The notes: generated from the sequence alone by a model not told the origin. 7,262 bases of DNA from Deltaproteobacteria bacterium (GCA_019136325.1 JAGVUJ010000313.1:1-7262); one strand, 5' to 3'. Shown: positions 1 through 6,483, counted from the stretch's first letter. Program-made: numbers and translations.

Positions 1-695
1 GTCGCAATCCCTTCACAGGTCAGGTCGTTTGTTTCTCGAAGCGGATTTAGAACGTTTCAAGAAACAGCATGAAGAGTCGCAATCCCTTCTCAGATCAGGT
101 CGTTTGTTTCGGCTCGTGGCTGAAACCGGCGAAGCAAAAGCAATCTTGTCGCAATCCCTTCACAGGTCAGGTCGTTTGTTTCTTTTCCCCCACTTTTCGT
201 TTGACCTTTCTGACCTTGTCGCAATCCCTTCACAGGTCAGGTCGTTTGTTTCGTTTGAGCGTGATGTAATTGGAGCTAAACATCCTGTCGCAATCCCTTC
301 ACAGGTCAGGTCGTTTGTTTCGGCAAAACACGGGCTGTCACAAAAGATTGGCGATGCCTGTGCAGTCGCAATCCCTTCACAGGTCAGGTCGTTTGTTTCT
401 TGGGATATTGACTATTACTATATAAAGAAACAAGAGCCCGTCGCAATCCCTTCACAGGTCAGGTCGTTTGTTTCGCCAGCTATGGTTAGACAGTGCAACA
501 TGAAGCTAACGTCGCAATCCCTTCACAGGTCAGGTCGTTTGTTTCTCAACCACGAACCTGACGGAGATTGGACAGAAATCATATGGAGTCGCAATCCCTT
601 CACAGGTCAGGTCGTTTGTTTCACATAGCAGACCACGAGCCGAAACCCATTGAAGATATTGTCGCAATCCCTTCACAGGTCAGGTCGTTTGTTTC
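1..695 (-). CRISPR. CRISPR array, 10 repeats of 35 nt, 9 spacers (left end open)
   Basis: Ten 35-nt repeats, written on the plus strand as GTCGCAATCC...GTTTGTTTC, start at 1, 76, 148, 218, 287, 365, 440, 511, 588 and 661. Nine are identical; the one at 76-110 has two substitutions (A to T at 90, G to A at 94). The nine spacers are 40, 37, 35, 34, 43, 40, 36, 42 and 38 nt, all different. This wide length spread is usual for type III arrays. The first repeat begins at base 1, so the array probably continues to the left. I infer minus-strand transcription: the cas genes are on that strand, the leader-like gap is on the right, the degenerate repeat is toward the left, and the repeat then ends in ATTGCGAC, resembling the common ATTGAAAC 8-nt crRNA handle. 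The repeat has little self-complementarity, so an external Cas6 would be needed for processing. I recognise no spacer target. Confidence 0.98.
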
Positions 696-1002
696 TGCGG
701 TCCTCCTTTCGCCTTTAATATCTGTATCTTGGCTTCCCGTTTTCGCGAACCTCTTTTCAAAAAGATCATCATTTTTGCAAATCCCTCCTTTCGAATGATC
801 ATTGTACATCATAAATCATTGTTTATAAAAGCATTTTAAAGTTTGCGCGAACCTCCGGGGCGAGATAAAAATACACTCTGTGAATTCAGGCACATACAAA
901 GATGTTCGTTTTTCACCCCAGGTTCATTTCGGGCCAGCATCGCACCGGGTCAAAAGATTTTAAGTCTCGTGACCATCAGCCGTTGTTAACAGGTTCCTCC
1001 TC
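696..1002 (-). promoter_or_regulatory. CRISPR leader and cas2-array intergenic region
   Basis: These 307 bases between the last repeat and the downstream cas2 stop hold no convincing gene and are the likely leader. The half nearest the array is AT-rich. A weak minus-strand promoter candidate has TTTATA (824-829), a 17-nt spacer and TACAAT (801-806). Two short direct repeats are visible when read on the minus strand: GAGGTTCGCG at 744-753 and 846-855, and CGAAAGGAGG at 702-711 and 784-793. A 10-bp palindrome, AATGATCATT, lies at 794-803. No clear rho-independent terminator for the cas1-cas2 unit was found. Leader status rests on position and composition, not on a recognised leader motif. Confidence 0.6.
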
Positions 1003-1281
1003 TCAATAGATGTAGTATTCCCGGTCCGGGTCGGTGAATTGCCCCTGGCCGATGATCTCCACAGTTCCCGCACACTTCTCGCAAAGTGGGAAGTATTTCA
1101 CGCAGTCAGTATCGTGTTCGATGATTTTATCTATCCGTGCCTTCATTTCTCGGAAAACCGGAGGCGTCACTTCCACTTCAAAAATTGATTTTTGCACGCG
1201 CACTCCATAATCCAGCATGACCTTGGCCACGCGGGCAAGTCGCTTTGTTTCTGTGATATCGTATGCAACAATCATGTTCAT
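1003..1281 (-). CDS. cas2: Cas2 (second copy, array-proximal)
   Basis: This is a complete 92-residue Cas2, a ferredoxin-fold protein that dimerises and bridges two Cas1 dimers in the spacer-integration complex. The N-terminal strand ends in the family aspartate (VAYDIT, D8), followed by the QKSIFE segment (residues 30-35) and a CxxC pair (C67, C70). Length is normal. The ATG at 1279-1281 is preceded by GAGGG seven bases upstream; an internal ATG two codons later is less well spaced. Its start lies 10 bases after the stop of the other cas2, so the two are surely co-transcribed. Hand alignment gives about 25 identities in 91 positions with that copy, so this is not a recent duplication. Integrase scaffolding is the family role; whether this copy or its neighbour partners Cas1 cannot be told from sequence. 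Confidence 0.95.
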   Translation of the reverse strand: MNMIVAYDITETKRLARVAKVMLDYGVRVQKSIFEVEVTPPVFREMKARIDKIIEHDTDCVKYFPLCEKCAGTVEIIGQGQFTDPDREYYIY

Positions 1282-1291
1282 TTCTTTTCCC

Positions 1292-1567
1292 TCAGATGAT
1301 CATATAGTCTAGTTGTGTAACTTTAAGGCCGCTGCCGGATAAAACCACTTTGTTGATGCAGTGGTTGCAGATTTTATAGATGCGCACGGAGTCGGAAACG
1401 ATCTCCAGGTTGTCGCGACAGTAGGCGCGGATGCGCTTGAGGGCATCCGCGTCTATATCGCACTCAAAAACAGATTTCTGTGTACGCAGACCGAACTCTT
1501 TTAGAAAACCCCGTAAATTGTTGAGTCTTTTCGGTTCCGTGATGTCGTAGGTGATGAGTGTAATCAT
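1292..1567 (-). CDS. cas2: Cas2 (first copy, cas1-proximal)
   Basis: This is a complete 91-residue Cas2. It keeps the N-terminal TYDIT strand with D8, the QKSVFE segment (residues 30-35) and the C67-x2-C70 pair at the same positions as the downstream copy. The ATG at 1565-1567 has AGAGGG a few bases upstream. The gene follows cas1 after a 106-base gap and precedes the other cas2 with 10 bases between them, giving the minus-strand order cas1-cas2-cas2-array. Both copies retain the family aspartate and look intact, so neither appears to be a decaying duplicate. The expected role is spacer acquisition with Cas1. A heteromeric Cas2 pair, or separate roles for the two copies, is possible but is inference. 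Confidence 0.95.
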   Translation of the reverse strand: MITLITYDITEPKRLNNLRGFLKEFGLRTQKSVFECDIDADALKRIRAYCRDNLEIVSDSVRIYKICNHCINKVVLSGSGLKVTQLDYMII

Positions 1568-1591
1568 AAATTATCCCTCTGCTTTCATTGT

Positions 1592-1646
1592 GCCTCGCCC
1601 TGGTCGGATTTGTTTTTCCCCTCATGCATACAGGGCAGCGCGAGGC
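1592..1646 (-). repeat. Bulged inverted repeat between cas1 and cas2
   Basis: On the plus strand GCCTCGCCCTG (1592-1602) is complementary to CAGGGC (1631-1636) plus GAGGC (1642-1646), with AGCGC (1637-1641) as a 5-nt bulge and a 28-nt loop. Eleven base pairs could form in the cas1-cas2 transcript. No T-run follows on the minus strand, so this is not an obvious terminator. A role in mRNA stability or in different output of cas1 and cas2 is only a guess. Confidence 0.4.
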
Positions 1647-1673
1647 AGTCCCGGTTTTCAATTTCCTGCCTGA

Positions 1674-2831
1674 TTATTTTAAAAGTAACGGAGAATATAC
1701 TTTTGCCTCCCCTTCTATGACTTTTCGGTAATGTGCCGCCTGATAAATCAGGGCATCGGCGTATGTGAGATTCTTTTCCGCGGGCGGATAATAAAATCCG
1801 GTGGTCAGTTTTTTTTCGAAAGCGTCAATCACACGTCCGAAGGCATCAGGCTGAAGCCGCACAGGGTATTTGGCCGATGGTCGTGCTTCGACGCCCTCTT
1901 CCATGCGCTGTTCGGGTATGTCGAACGAGACTGAGTCATCCATGTTGAAAGAAATCAGGCCGATCGGATCCGCGCTGACATCAGGAAGGGGCATTCTGTC
2001 CGGCTCTTCAAGGCGCGTCTCATTATCTTTGGGACGCTCTTCAATAAAATCATCCTGCTGCAGTATTTTGAGGTTGAACAAGGATAAAGTGAGCGTGTCG
2101 GCTATGATCGTCCTGAATTCTTCCATCAGATCCAGAACCAGAGAATAGCGGCCATAGTCTATGGAATGCAGAAAGCCCGGATAAGGGTCAAGGCCGGCCA
2201 CGCGCACCGCCGCGTAAACCCGATTCATCAAAAACGTGTACAAAAGCGACAGGACAGAATTGACCGGGTCTGTAGGCGGTCTTCTGACGCGCCGAGTAAA
2301 GCCTTGTTTTTCAATAAATCCTGAAGCGAAGGCTTCAAAATACAAGGCGCTGGCTCTACCTTCATAGCCGCGGAGGCTGTCGATAGTCCCGGCTTTCTCC
2401 AACATCGGTATCAGATCCTGAATTTCTCGCGCTTTTTTCCCTGCAAGGGCCGCCTCGCGGCTGCGGCGTATCCTCAACAGAAGAGTGGCCATGTTGGCCA
2501 TTTTCCCCGCAACGATGGCTCTGGCCATCCGTAGCGCGAAAGGCGCATCATCCAAAAGCGCATACTGTCTTTTGTGTAAAAAGACATTGCGTGATTCCGA
2601 CGAGGCGATGCGTCCAAGATAGCGACCGTTTTGTGTGAGAAAGACCGTGTCGATCGAGTGGCGCAATATCTGAGCCAATGCGCGATGGGTGAGCTCGATG
2701 TTGCCAAACAGGACAATTTGCTTGAGCTTGTAGGTGAAGAGGGTGTGGTAGATGTCTTCCCCTTTTTTCACCAGCAGGTGGCGGCCCTCTTTCACCAGCC
2801 TGGCACCCTGGGTTTTAATGTAGACGACCAT
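1674..2831 (-). CDS. cas1: Cas1 integrase with acidic insertion
   Basis: Cas1 is the metal-dependent integrase that inserts new spacers at the leader end of the array, in complex with Cas2. The 385-residue product has the beta-rich N-terminal domain (about residues 1-80) and the helical catalytic domain. Expected metal ligands are visible: E157 in GYEGRA, H222 in GFLHSIDYGR, and D234/E237 in SLVLDLMEEFR. The usual length is about 300-345 residues. The excess lies at about residues 262-326, between the DDF segment and RLQPDAFGRVIDAFEKKL, in a hydrophilic, acid-rich stretch that most Cas1 proteins lack at this length. The C-terminal helix region resumes normally, so the enzyme should be active. 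The ATG at 2829-2831 has a strong AAGGAGGAG Shine-Dalgarno sequence. The gene appears to have its own promoter upstream and is followed by two cas2 genes. Confidence 0.96.
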   Translation of the reverse strand: MVVYIKTQGARLVKEGRHLLVKKGEDIYHTLFTYKLKQIVLFGNIELTHRALAQILRHSIDTVFLTQNGRYLGRIASSESRNVFLHKRQYALLDDAPFALRMARAIVAGKMANMATLLLRIRRSREAALAGKKAREIQDLIPMLEKAGTIDSLRGYEGRASALYFEAFASGFIEKQGFTRRVRRPPTDPVNSVLSLLYTFLMNRVYAAVRVAGLDPYPGFLHSIDYGRYSLVLDLMEEFRTIIADTLTLSLFNLKILQQDDFIEERPKDNETRLEEPDRMPLPDVSADPIGLISFNMDDSVSFDIPEQRMEEGVEARPSAKYPVRLQPDAFGRVIDAFEKKLTTGFYYPPAEKNLTYADALIYQAAHYRKVIEGEAKVYSPLLLK

Positions 2832-2845
2832 AATAAAACTCCTCC

Positions 2846-2925
2846 TTCCGCGGAAAATTTTTTTCTTCCCGCGGGAAGAAGTTTAACGAGGACCTGATTC
2901 CGGCGCAACAACGGCAACGTTGCCG
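2846..2925 (-). repeat. Three perfect palindromes in the cas1 5' region
   Basis: Three uninterrupted palindromes lie between the proposed cas1 promoter and the cas1 start: CGGCAACGTTGCCG (2912-2925), TTCTTCCCGCGGGAAGAA (2863-2880) and TTCCGCGGAA (2846-2855). The last abuts the cas1 Shine-Dalgarno sequence (2839-2847). The two CCGCGG-containing palindromes can also pair with each other (CTTCC-bulged C-GCGG with CCGCGGAAG). The leader RNA could therefore switch between two folds, one of which lies against the ribosome site. They could instead be protein-binding operators. No T-run follows any of them on the minus strand, so they are not ordinary terminators. Confidence 0.5.
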
Positions 2926-2941
2926 CCCCGGACACGGAGGG

Positions 2942-2973
2942 ATTTTATGTTCGTTTCGATATTAAGTTGTCAA
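2942..2973 (-). promoter_or_regulatory. Candidate promoter for cas1-cas2-cas2
   Basis: A perfect -35 hexamer TTGACA is read on the minus strand at 2968-2973, within CTTTGACAACTT. The best -10 candidates are CATAAA (2944-2949, 18-nt spacer) and TAAAAT (2942-2947, 20-nt spacer); neither is ideal. It lies just past the CARF-HEPN stop codon (2990-2992), so the adaptation genes could be expressed separately from the fic unit, with a leader RNA of roughly 100 nt. Confidence is limited by the weak -10. Confidence 0.42.
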
Positions 2974-2989
2974 AGAACTTGTTTCATCC

Positions 2990-4219
2990 CTATAATTTAG
3001 GAAAATCAAAAAACTCCTTCATTTGAACAAAATCTGTGACTGTATCCAAAATGCTGCGCGCCGCGTGTTCAGTAACCGGTTGGATGCCGTGTGCAAGTAT
3101 TGATTTATTGCGTGCAATTTGAATATTTTTAATTTTGTCTTCAAAGCTGAAAAAACGAATGCCCGCTTCGTGGCCCGCAACACGAAGAACTGCGAACGTG
3201 GCTTGAAGCGGCAATTTCATCAGCCCCAATTGCGGATCGAGGTATTTGCGGTTGAATTCATCGCGTAATTGATCCGGAATTTTACCGGGTTTGACCTTGT
3301 CATTGGAGCTGCCTATTTTCTTTTCAAAGCAAATCTGGCCGTAAAGCTCCAATGCGCGATAAATACGAGCGGCCGCGTCATCAAAACGTTGATCTTCTAT
3401 TCGCCGTCGTGCGTTGTTGATGAGTTCTTTGATGAGAATATTATCGTACGTTTGTAAATTTTTCGTTTTAGAAAGAAGATTTTCTAAAAAGTCGATGTGT
3501 TTTCTTAACTCGTCCTTTAGTTGGTGATAGACATTAGAGGGATAGTGTTGCAAATATTCGTCGAGCAATACCATGCCTTTTTTAAGGCAGTCATGCGCCT
3601 CTTTGTGACGGAATTGCTCCCAGTACAAGAATCCAGTAGCCAGCATCCGAACAAATTTAAAAAACAGATTGATCTGGGCAGGAAGTTCTCTTGTACACAA
3701 ATTCATAATCTGAATAACAGACGAGTAGCGCCGGGCATTGAATAAAGTAACGATCTGTCTTTTTTCTTCCTCCGCAAAAGCCGACCAGGGGTTCATGTCC
3801 GGGTACATCTTTTCGTGACCGTCTTGAACAATGCCCAAGCCGTTCTTTGAGCGGGTATCACCTCCGACATAATTAAAACTGAAATCGAATCCAACGGTAG
3901 CCAGAAGTAATGCGGCGGACATGACTTTAGTCCCGCCTGTATAATCCACCAGAATGTCATTTTCCAAAACGCCAGTGCGAGTGGCGCGATCCACACACTC
4001 TCGTGCGGCTTTGTAACATTCATATAGCGAATTGGGATCTTCGGTGATTTGCGTTTCAATTTTTTGGGGTTTATAGTCTTTTATTTCTAGAACTTCTCCT
4101 GATTTTAAAACTGAATCATGTGAGGCGAAAAAAATAAGATGCTCCGGTTGATATTCGGCGATACTTTTTTTTAAAGGTTCCGGTGACCCGCCCAGCGATA
4201 AAATCATCACTTTTTTCAT
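2990..4219 (-). CDS. CARF-HEPN ancillary RNase, Cas02710 family (Csm6-like)
   Basis: The 409-residue product matches the Cas02710 (TIGR02710) group of type III ancillary proteins. The N-terminal CARF domain (about 1-140) has the LSLGGSPEPLKKSI start and the signature VDYTGGTKVMSAA (D92, T94-K98), the pocket expected to bind cyclic oligoadenylate made by Cas10. A helical middle region (about 145-280) leads into a C-terminal HEPN domain with the R-x6-H motif ARNKSILAHG (R370, H377), the RNase active site. The expected role is non-specific RNA cleavage after target recognition, by analogy with Csm6 and Csx1. The ATG at 4217-4219 has AAAGGAGAT upstream. The gene starts 12 bases after the fic stop, so the two share a transcript. 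The last codon is TAG. Family membership is near certain; nucleotide ring size and RNase activity are inferred. Confidence 0.93.
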   Translation of the reverse strand: MKKVMILSLGGSPEPLKKSIAEYQPEHLIFFASHDSVLKSGEVLEIKDYKPQKIETQITEDPNSLYECYKAARECVDRATRTGVLENDILVDYTGGTKVMSAALLLATVGFDFSFNYVGGDTRSKNGLGIVQDGHEKMYPDMNPWSAFAEEEKRQIVTLFNARRYSSVIQIMNLCTRELPAQINLFFKFVRMLATGFLYWEQFRHKEAHDCLKKGMVLLDEYLQHYPSNVYHQLKDELRKHIDFLENLLSKTKNLQTYDNILIKELINNARRRIEDQRFDDAAARIYRALELYGQICFEKKIGSSNDKVKPGKIPDQLRDEFNRKYLDPQLGLMKLPLQATFAVLRVAGHEAGIRFFSFEDKIKNIQIARNKSILAHGIQPVTEHAARSILDTVTDFVQMKEFFDFPKL

Positions 4220-4231
4220 GAAAATCTCCTT

Positions 4232-5359
4232 TTATTTCATCTCATCCCAGTTGAGGTCATAACTTGCATTTCGTCCCCGCCCAGGGTTCAATTTCAACAT
4301 GCCGATTTCGACCAGATAATTAATCTCCCGGAAAGCCGTCGCCCGGCTGACATCAGCCAGCGAAACATATTTTCTGGTTGTCATCCCGCCGACAAAACCG
4401 CCACGGCCTTCATCCAGCATCCTGTTGATGATTTTACGCTGACGCTCAGAAATGAAATTCTGGTCATGCATTTTCCAAAAATGCGTCCGGTCAAGCACTG
4501 TCGCCAAAAGCGTTTCCGATCTCTCGATGGCTTTGCAAAAACAATCGAGAAACCATGCTAACCATCCGGTGATATCGCCGTTTCCCTTCTGGCAACGCTC
4601 CAGAACATCATAATAGCTCTTGCGCTGTGCCATGATCTGGGAAGAAAGGCTGTAATAGCGAATCCGTTGGCCGTCGTTCTGAGCCAGCGCCATATCGGTC
4701 AGGGCGCGGGCGATGCGCCCGTTGCCGTCGGCAAAAGGGTGAATGGTGACAAAGCGAAAGTGCGTTATCGCCGCCCTCAACAAACCTTCGAGGGCGTCTC
4801 TGCTGTCAACAAACCACTTGAGAAAATCTTTCATTTCAGAGGCTACGCGGTTGAAGGGGGGAGCTTCAAAGTGAACCGTTTCACGGCCCACCGGCCCGGA
4901 AACGACCTGCATGGGCTTTTCCCCGCGCCACTTTCCCACGGCAATTTTGTGCATTCCCGCATAACCGGTCGGAAAAAGCGCCGCGTGCCAGCTCCAGAGC
5001 CGTTTCACCCCAAGGGGTTGATCGTGATTTTTTGTCGCATCCAGCAGAACTTCAACCAGGCCGTCCACATGACGATCACGGGAAAGACCGGCCGACGGAA
5101 GGCCGAGCTTTCCGGCGACCGATGATCGAACAGTCTTCAGGCTGAGATTTTCTCCTTCGATGGCGGCAGTTTTCAAAGCCTCTTCCGTGATGATTTCCAG
5201 CTGAGCGTTGTTTTCAAGGGACAATCCAATGCCGGTCAATCTTCCCAAAAGCCGGCCCTGAAGAAAACGGCACCTGCCGATCGCTGCAAGAAGGTTTTCA
5301 TCTTGCCAGCGAAAATTTGTCCAATTCGGTCGCTGCCACAAATATTGCATCATAACCAC
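4232..5359 (-). CDS. Fic-domain protein with N-terminal inhibitory helix and C-terminal winged helix
   Basis: Fic enzymes move a nucleotide moiety, usually AMP from ATP, onto protein hydroxyls. The N-terminal WQRPNWTNFRWQDENLL region resembles the DUF4172-type domain common in these proteins. The inhibitory-helix motif [S/T]xxxE[G/N] is present as TAAIEG (T64, E68, G69), making this a class II autoinhibited type. The catalytic loop HPFADGNGR (H207-R215) is complete, so the enzyme should be active once relieved. Residues about 300-375 look like a winged helix-turn-helix. The longest frame starts at GTG (5357-5359), but ATG at 5351-5353 or 5348-5350 is more likely: both follow AGGGTGG, and related proteins begin near MQYLWQ. 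A strong regulated-looking promoter precedes it, and the CARF-HEPN gene follows after 12 bases. It occupies the place normally held by csm5. Its target is unknown; a chance insertion is possible. Confidence 0.93.
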   Translation of the reverse strand: MVMMQYLWQRPNWTNFRWQDENLLAAIGRCRFLQGRLLGRLTGIGLSLENNAQLEIITEEALKTAAIEGENLSLKTVRSSVAGKLGLPSAGLSRDRHVDGLVEVLLDATKNHDQPLGVKRLWSWHAALFPTGYAGMHKIAVGKWRGEKPMQVVSGPVGRETVHFEAPPFNRVASEMKDFLKWFVDSRDALEGLLRAAITHFRFVTIHPFADGNGRIARALTDMALAQNDGQRIRYYSLSSQIMAQRKSYYDVLERCQKGNGDITGWLAWFLDCFCKAIERSETLLATVLDRTHFWKMHDQNFISERQRKIINRMLDEGRGGFVGGMTTRKYVSLADVSRATAFREINYLVEIGMLKLNPGRGRNASYDLNWDEMK

Positions 5360-5361
5360 CC

Positions 5362-5414
5362 TATAATCGCATCATTATATGAAGCGATTATAGCGGTTAT
5401 TCGCTTCATGTCAA
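5362..5414 (-). promoter_or_regulatory. Consensus fic promoter with overlapping operator half-sites
   Basis: On the minus strand, TTGACA (5409-5414) and TATAAT (5387-5392) are separated by 16 bases, both perfect sigma-70 hexamers. Transcription should begin near 5380, leaving a leader of under 35 nt. Three copies of a 13-bp motif overlap it: TGAAGCGATTATA on the plus strand at 5380-5392, TGATGCGATTATA on the minus strand at 5362-5374 (12 of 13 matches), and TGAAGCGAATAAC on the minus strand at 5396-5408 (10 of 13). They alternate in orientation, giving two inverted repeats: CTATAATCGC (5361-5370) with GCGATTATAG (5384-5393), and ATGAAGCGA (5379-5387) with TCGCTTCAT (5401-5409). One copy covers the -10 and another fills the spacer. 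A bound protein would block RNA polymerase, so this looks like a repressor-controlled strong promoter. The Fic protein's own winged helix is the obvious candidate repressor (inference). Confidence 0.78.
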
Positions 5415-5496
5415 GAGAATCATTCATCCCGGTAAAAACGTCCTCCCGCAATGATCATATTATGCGGCGCCACCCGATTTACGCTATGCCGCCGGT

Positions 5497-6477
5497 TCAA
5501 CCTTCACAATTATCCAGGCCTTTTTGTCTTTCGGCCATAACAACCGGTACGGCAAACGCAAAGGCATATTGAACGACGGACGGTTCTGCATCGGATATGC
5601 TTTCCACAAGCCCTCCATAAAACGGTTTGACATCATCCGTGTAGAATACCGCGCCTGGTTTGAGCATGATTATCGGTTTTTTAAACGGCTGACCGCAGAA
5701 TGTTTTTTCTTCGCCGAGTTTCCCGTATTTAATCATGATTTTATATGTCCCTTCGGTAGGATCTCCTGCAACCGGAACAAAATGCGAAAGTGTAGTAAAA
5801 CCATTGACCTTCCCCGCACGGGTTGATTCATCCGCCATATAAAATCCATCATAGGTCTTGATATTCTTTACAAAAAATGCGCCGTTCCCAGTTGATTTCT
5901 TTGCACCGTAGCTTCCTTGCGAAAACTTCTCGAAAAGCAACCTTACATCATCTTCAAAACCTTCTTTGATTTTAATATAAATTTGAATTTCACCCTCTGC
6001 CGCATACATTTCATCGCTTTCAAAAAGACTGCCTTGAGTTCCCGTTGTGTTGGTAATCCGGCTGATAGAATTATGCAGTACCGTTGCATAAATAAAACCT
6101 TTGGGTCGGTCATCAGCCAGTTTCGGAACGTGGCCTTTCTGAAACTCTCGGAATTCATCAATAGTCAAATGTGTAATTTTTTTAGCCCGCTTCATTAAAG
6201 CATATTTTTCTATATCGACAGGCTCATCTCCGGCCTGATTGTAAAGATTTTTCAAGCTAACAGGTGCAGGAAGCATTCCGGAAGGAAAACCATCGGAAAG
6301 TATAAAAGGCGGATCGCCTTTCCGGAAGAGTTCTATCAGACCGGCTGCTCCTGAAAAACGCTGAAAACAATCATGCCGCTCGGCCGTCCAGCACAGATGA
6401 CCAAAAATCGTATCCGCCTGCCAGGGCGTAACGAACCCCGAAGGAACATTTAAGGTAAACTGGTAGGTTTCCATCAT
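5497..6477 (-). CDS. csm4: Csm4, Cas5-like subunit of the type III-A complex
   Basis: Csm4 is a RAMP protein of the Cas5 group. It caps the 5' handle of crRNA in the Cas10-Csm complex and contacts Cas10. The 326-residue product has the early FGHLCWTAER segment (about 25-34), the GMLPAPVSLKNLY stretch (67-79), the LHNSISRITNTTG region (134-146) and the glycine-rich GSYGAKKSTGNGAF loop (188-201) typical of Csm4. About 14 extra residues follow the usual hydrophobic end (AFAFAVPV). The first ATG (6475-6477) is immediately followed by a second (6472-6474); GAGGTGA upstream is better spaced for the second, so the true start may be one codon later. It begins six bases after csm3 stops. After its stop comes the fic promoter rather than the expected csm5. 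Confidence 0.94.
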   Translation of the reverse strand: MMETYQFTLNVPSGFVTPWQADTIFGHLCWTAERHDCFQRFSGAAGLIELFRKGDPPFILSDGFPSGMLPAPVSLKNLYNQAGDEPVDIEKYALMKRAKKITHLTIDEFREFQKGHVPKLADDRPKGFIYATVLHNSISRITNTTGTQGSLFESDEMYAAEGEIQIYIKIKEGFEDDVRLLFEKFSQGSYGAKKSTGNGAFFVKNIKTYDGFYMADESTRAGKVNGFTTLSHFVPVAGDPTEGTYKIMIKYGKLGEEKTFCGQPFKKPIIMLKPGAVFYTDDVKPFYGGLVESISDAEPSVVQYAFAFAVPVVMAERQKGLDNCEG

Positions 6478-6483
6478 TTCACC

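Noticed and set aside
29..628. A 199-codon plus-strand open frame across the CRISPR array, plus overlapping shorter ones
   Set aside because: It arises because the repeat lacks stops in that frame; the translation simply repeats the CRISPR unit, with no ribosome site or family resemblance.
680..772. A 30-codon minus-strand frame in the leader, starting ATG-ATG and preceded by AGGAGG, ending in the first repeat
   Set aside because: The AGGAGG is 11 bases from the start, the peptide matches nothing I know, and it runs into the repeat. It is probably chance in a purine-rich leader.
937..974. Possible terminator after cas2 (GGTCA...TGACC on the minus strand)
   Set aside because: The stem is five base pairs with a long loop and no following T-run.
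1464..1661. A 65-codon minus-strand frame continuing the cas1 frame after its stop and containing CPVC
   Set aside because: It overlaps cas2 in another frame, has no good ribosome site, and the CxxC alone is not evidence of a gene or of readthrough.
2941..2985. Possible stray CRISPR repeat upstream of cas1 (GAAACAAG and GAAACGAAC on the minus strand)
   Set aside because: Only the first few bases resemble the repeat; the remaining positions do not align, and the match is better explained by the promoter candidate.
4667..5125. A 152-codon plus-strand open frame opposite the fic gene
   Set aside because: It is the antisense shadow of a clearly conserved Fic coding region and shows no family features.
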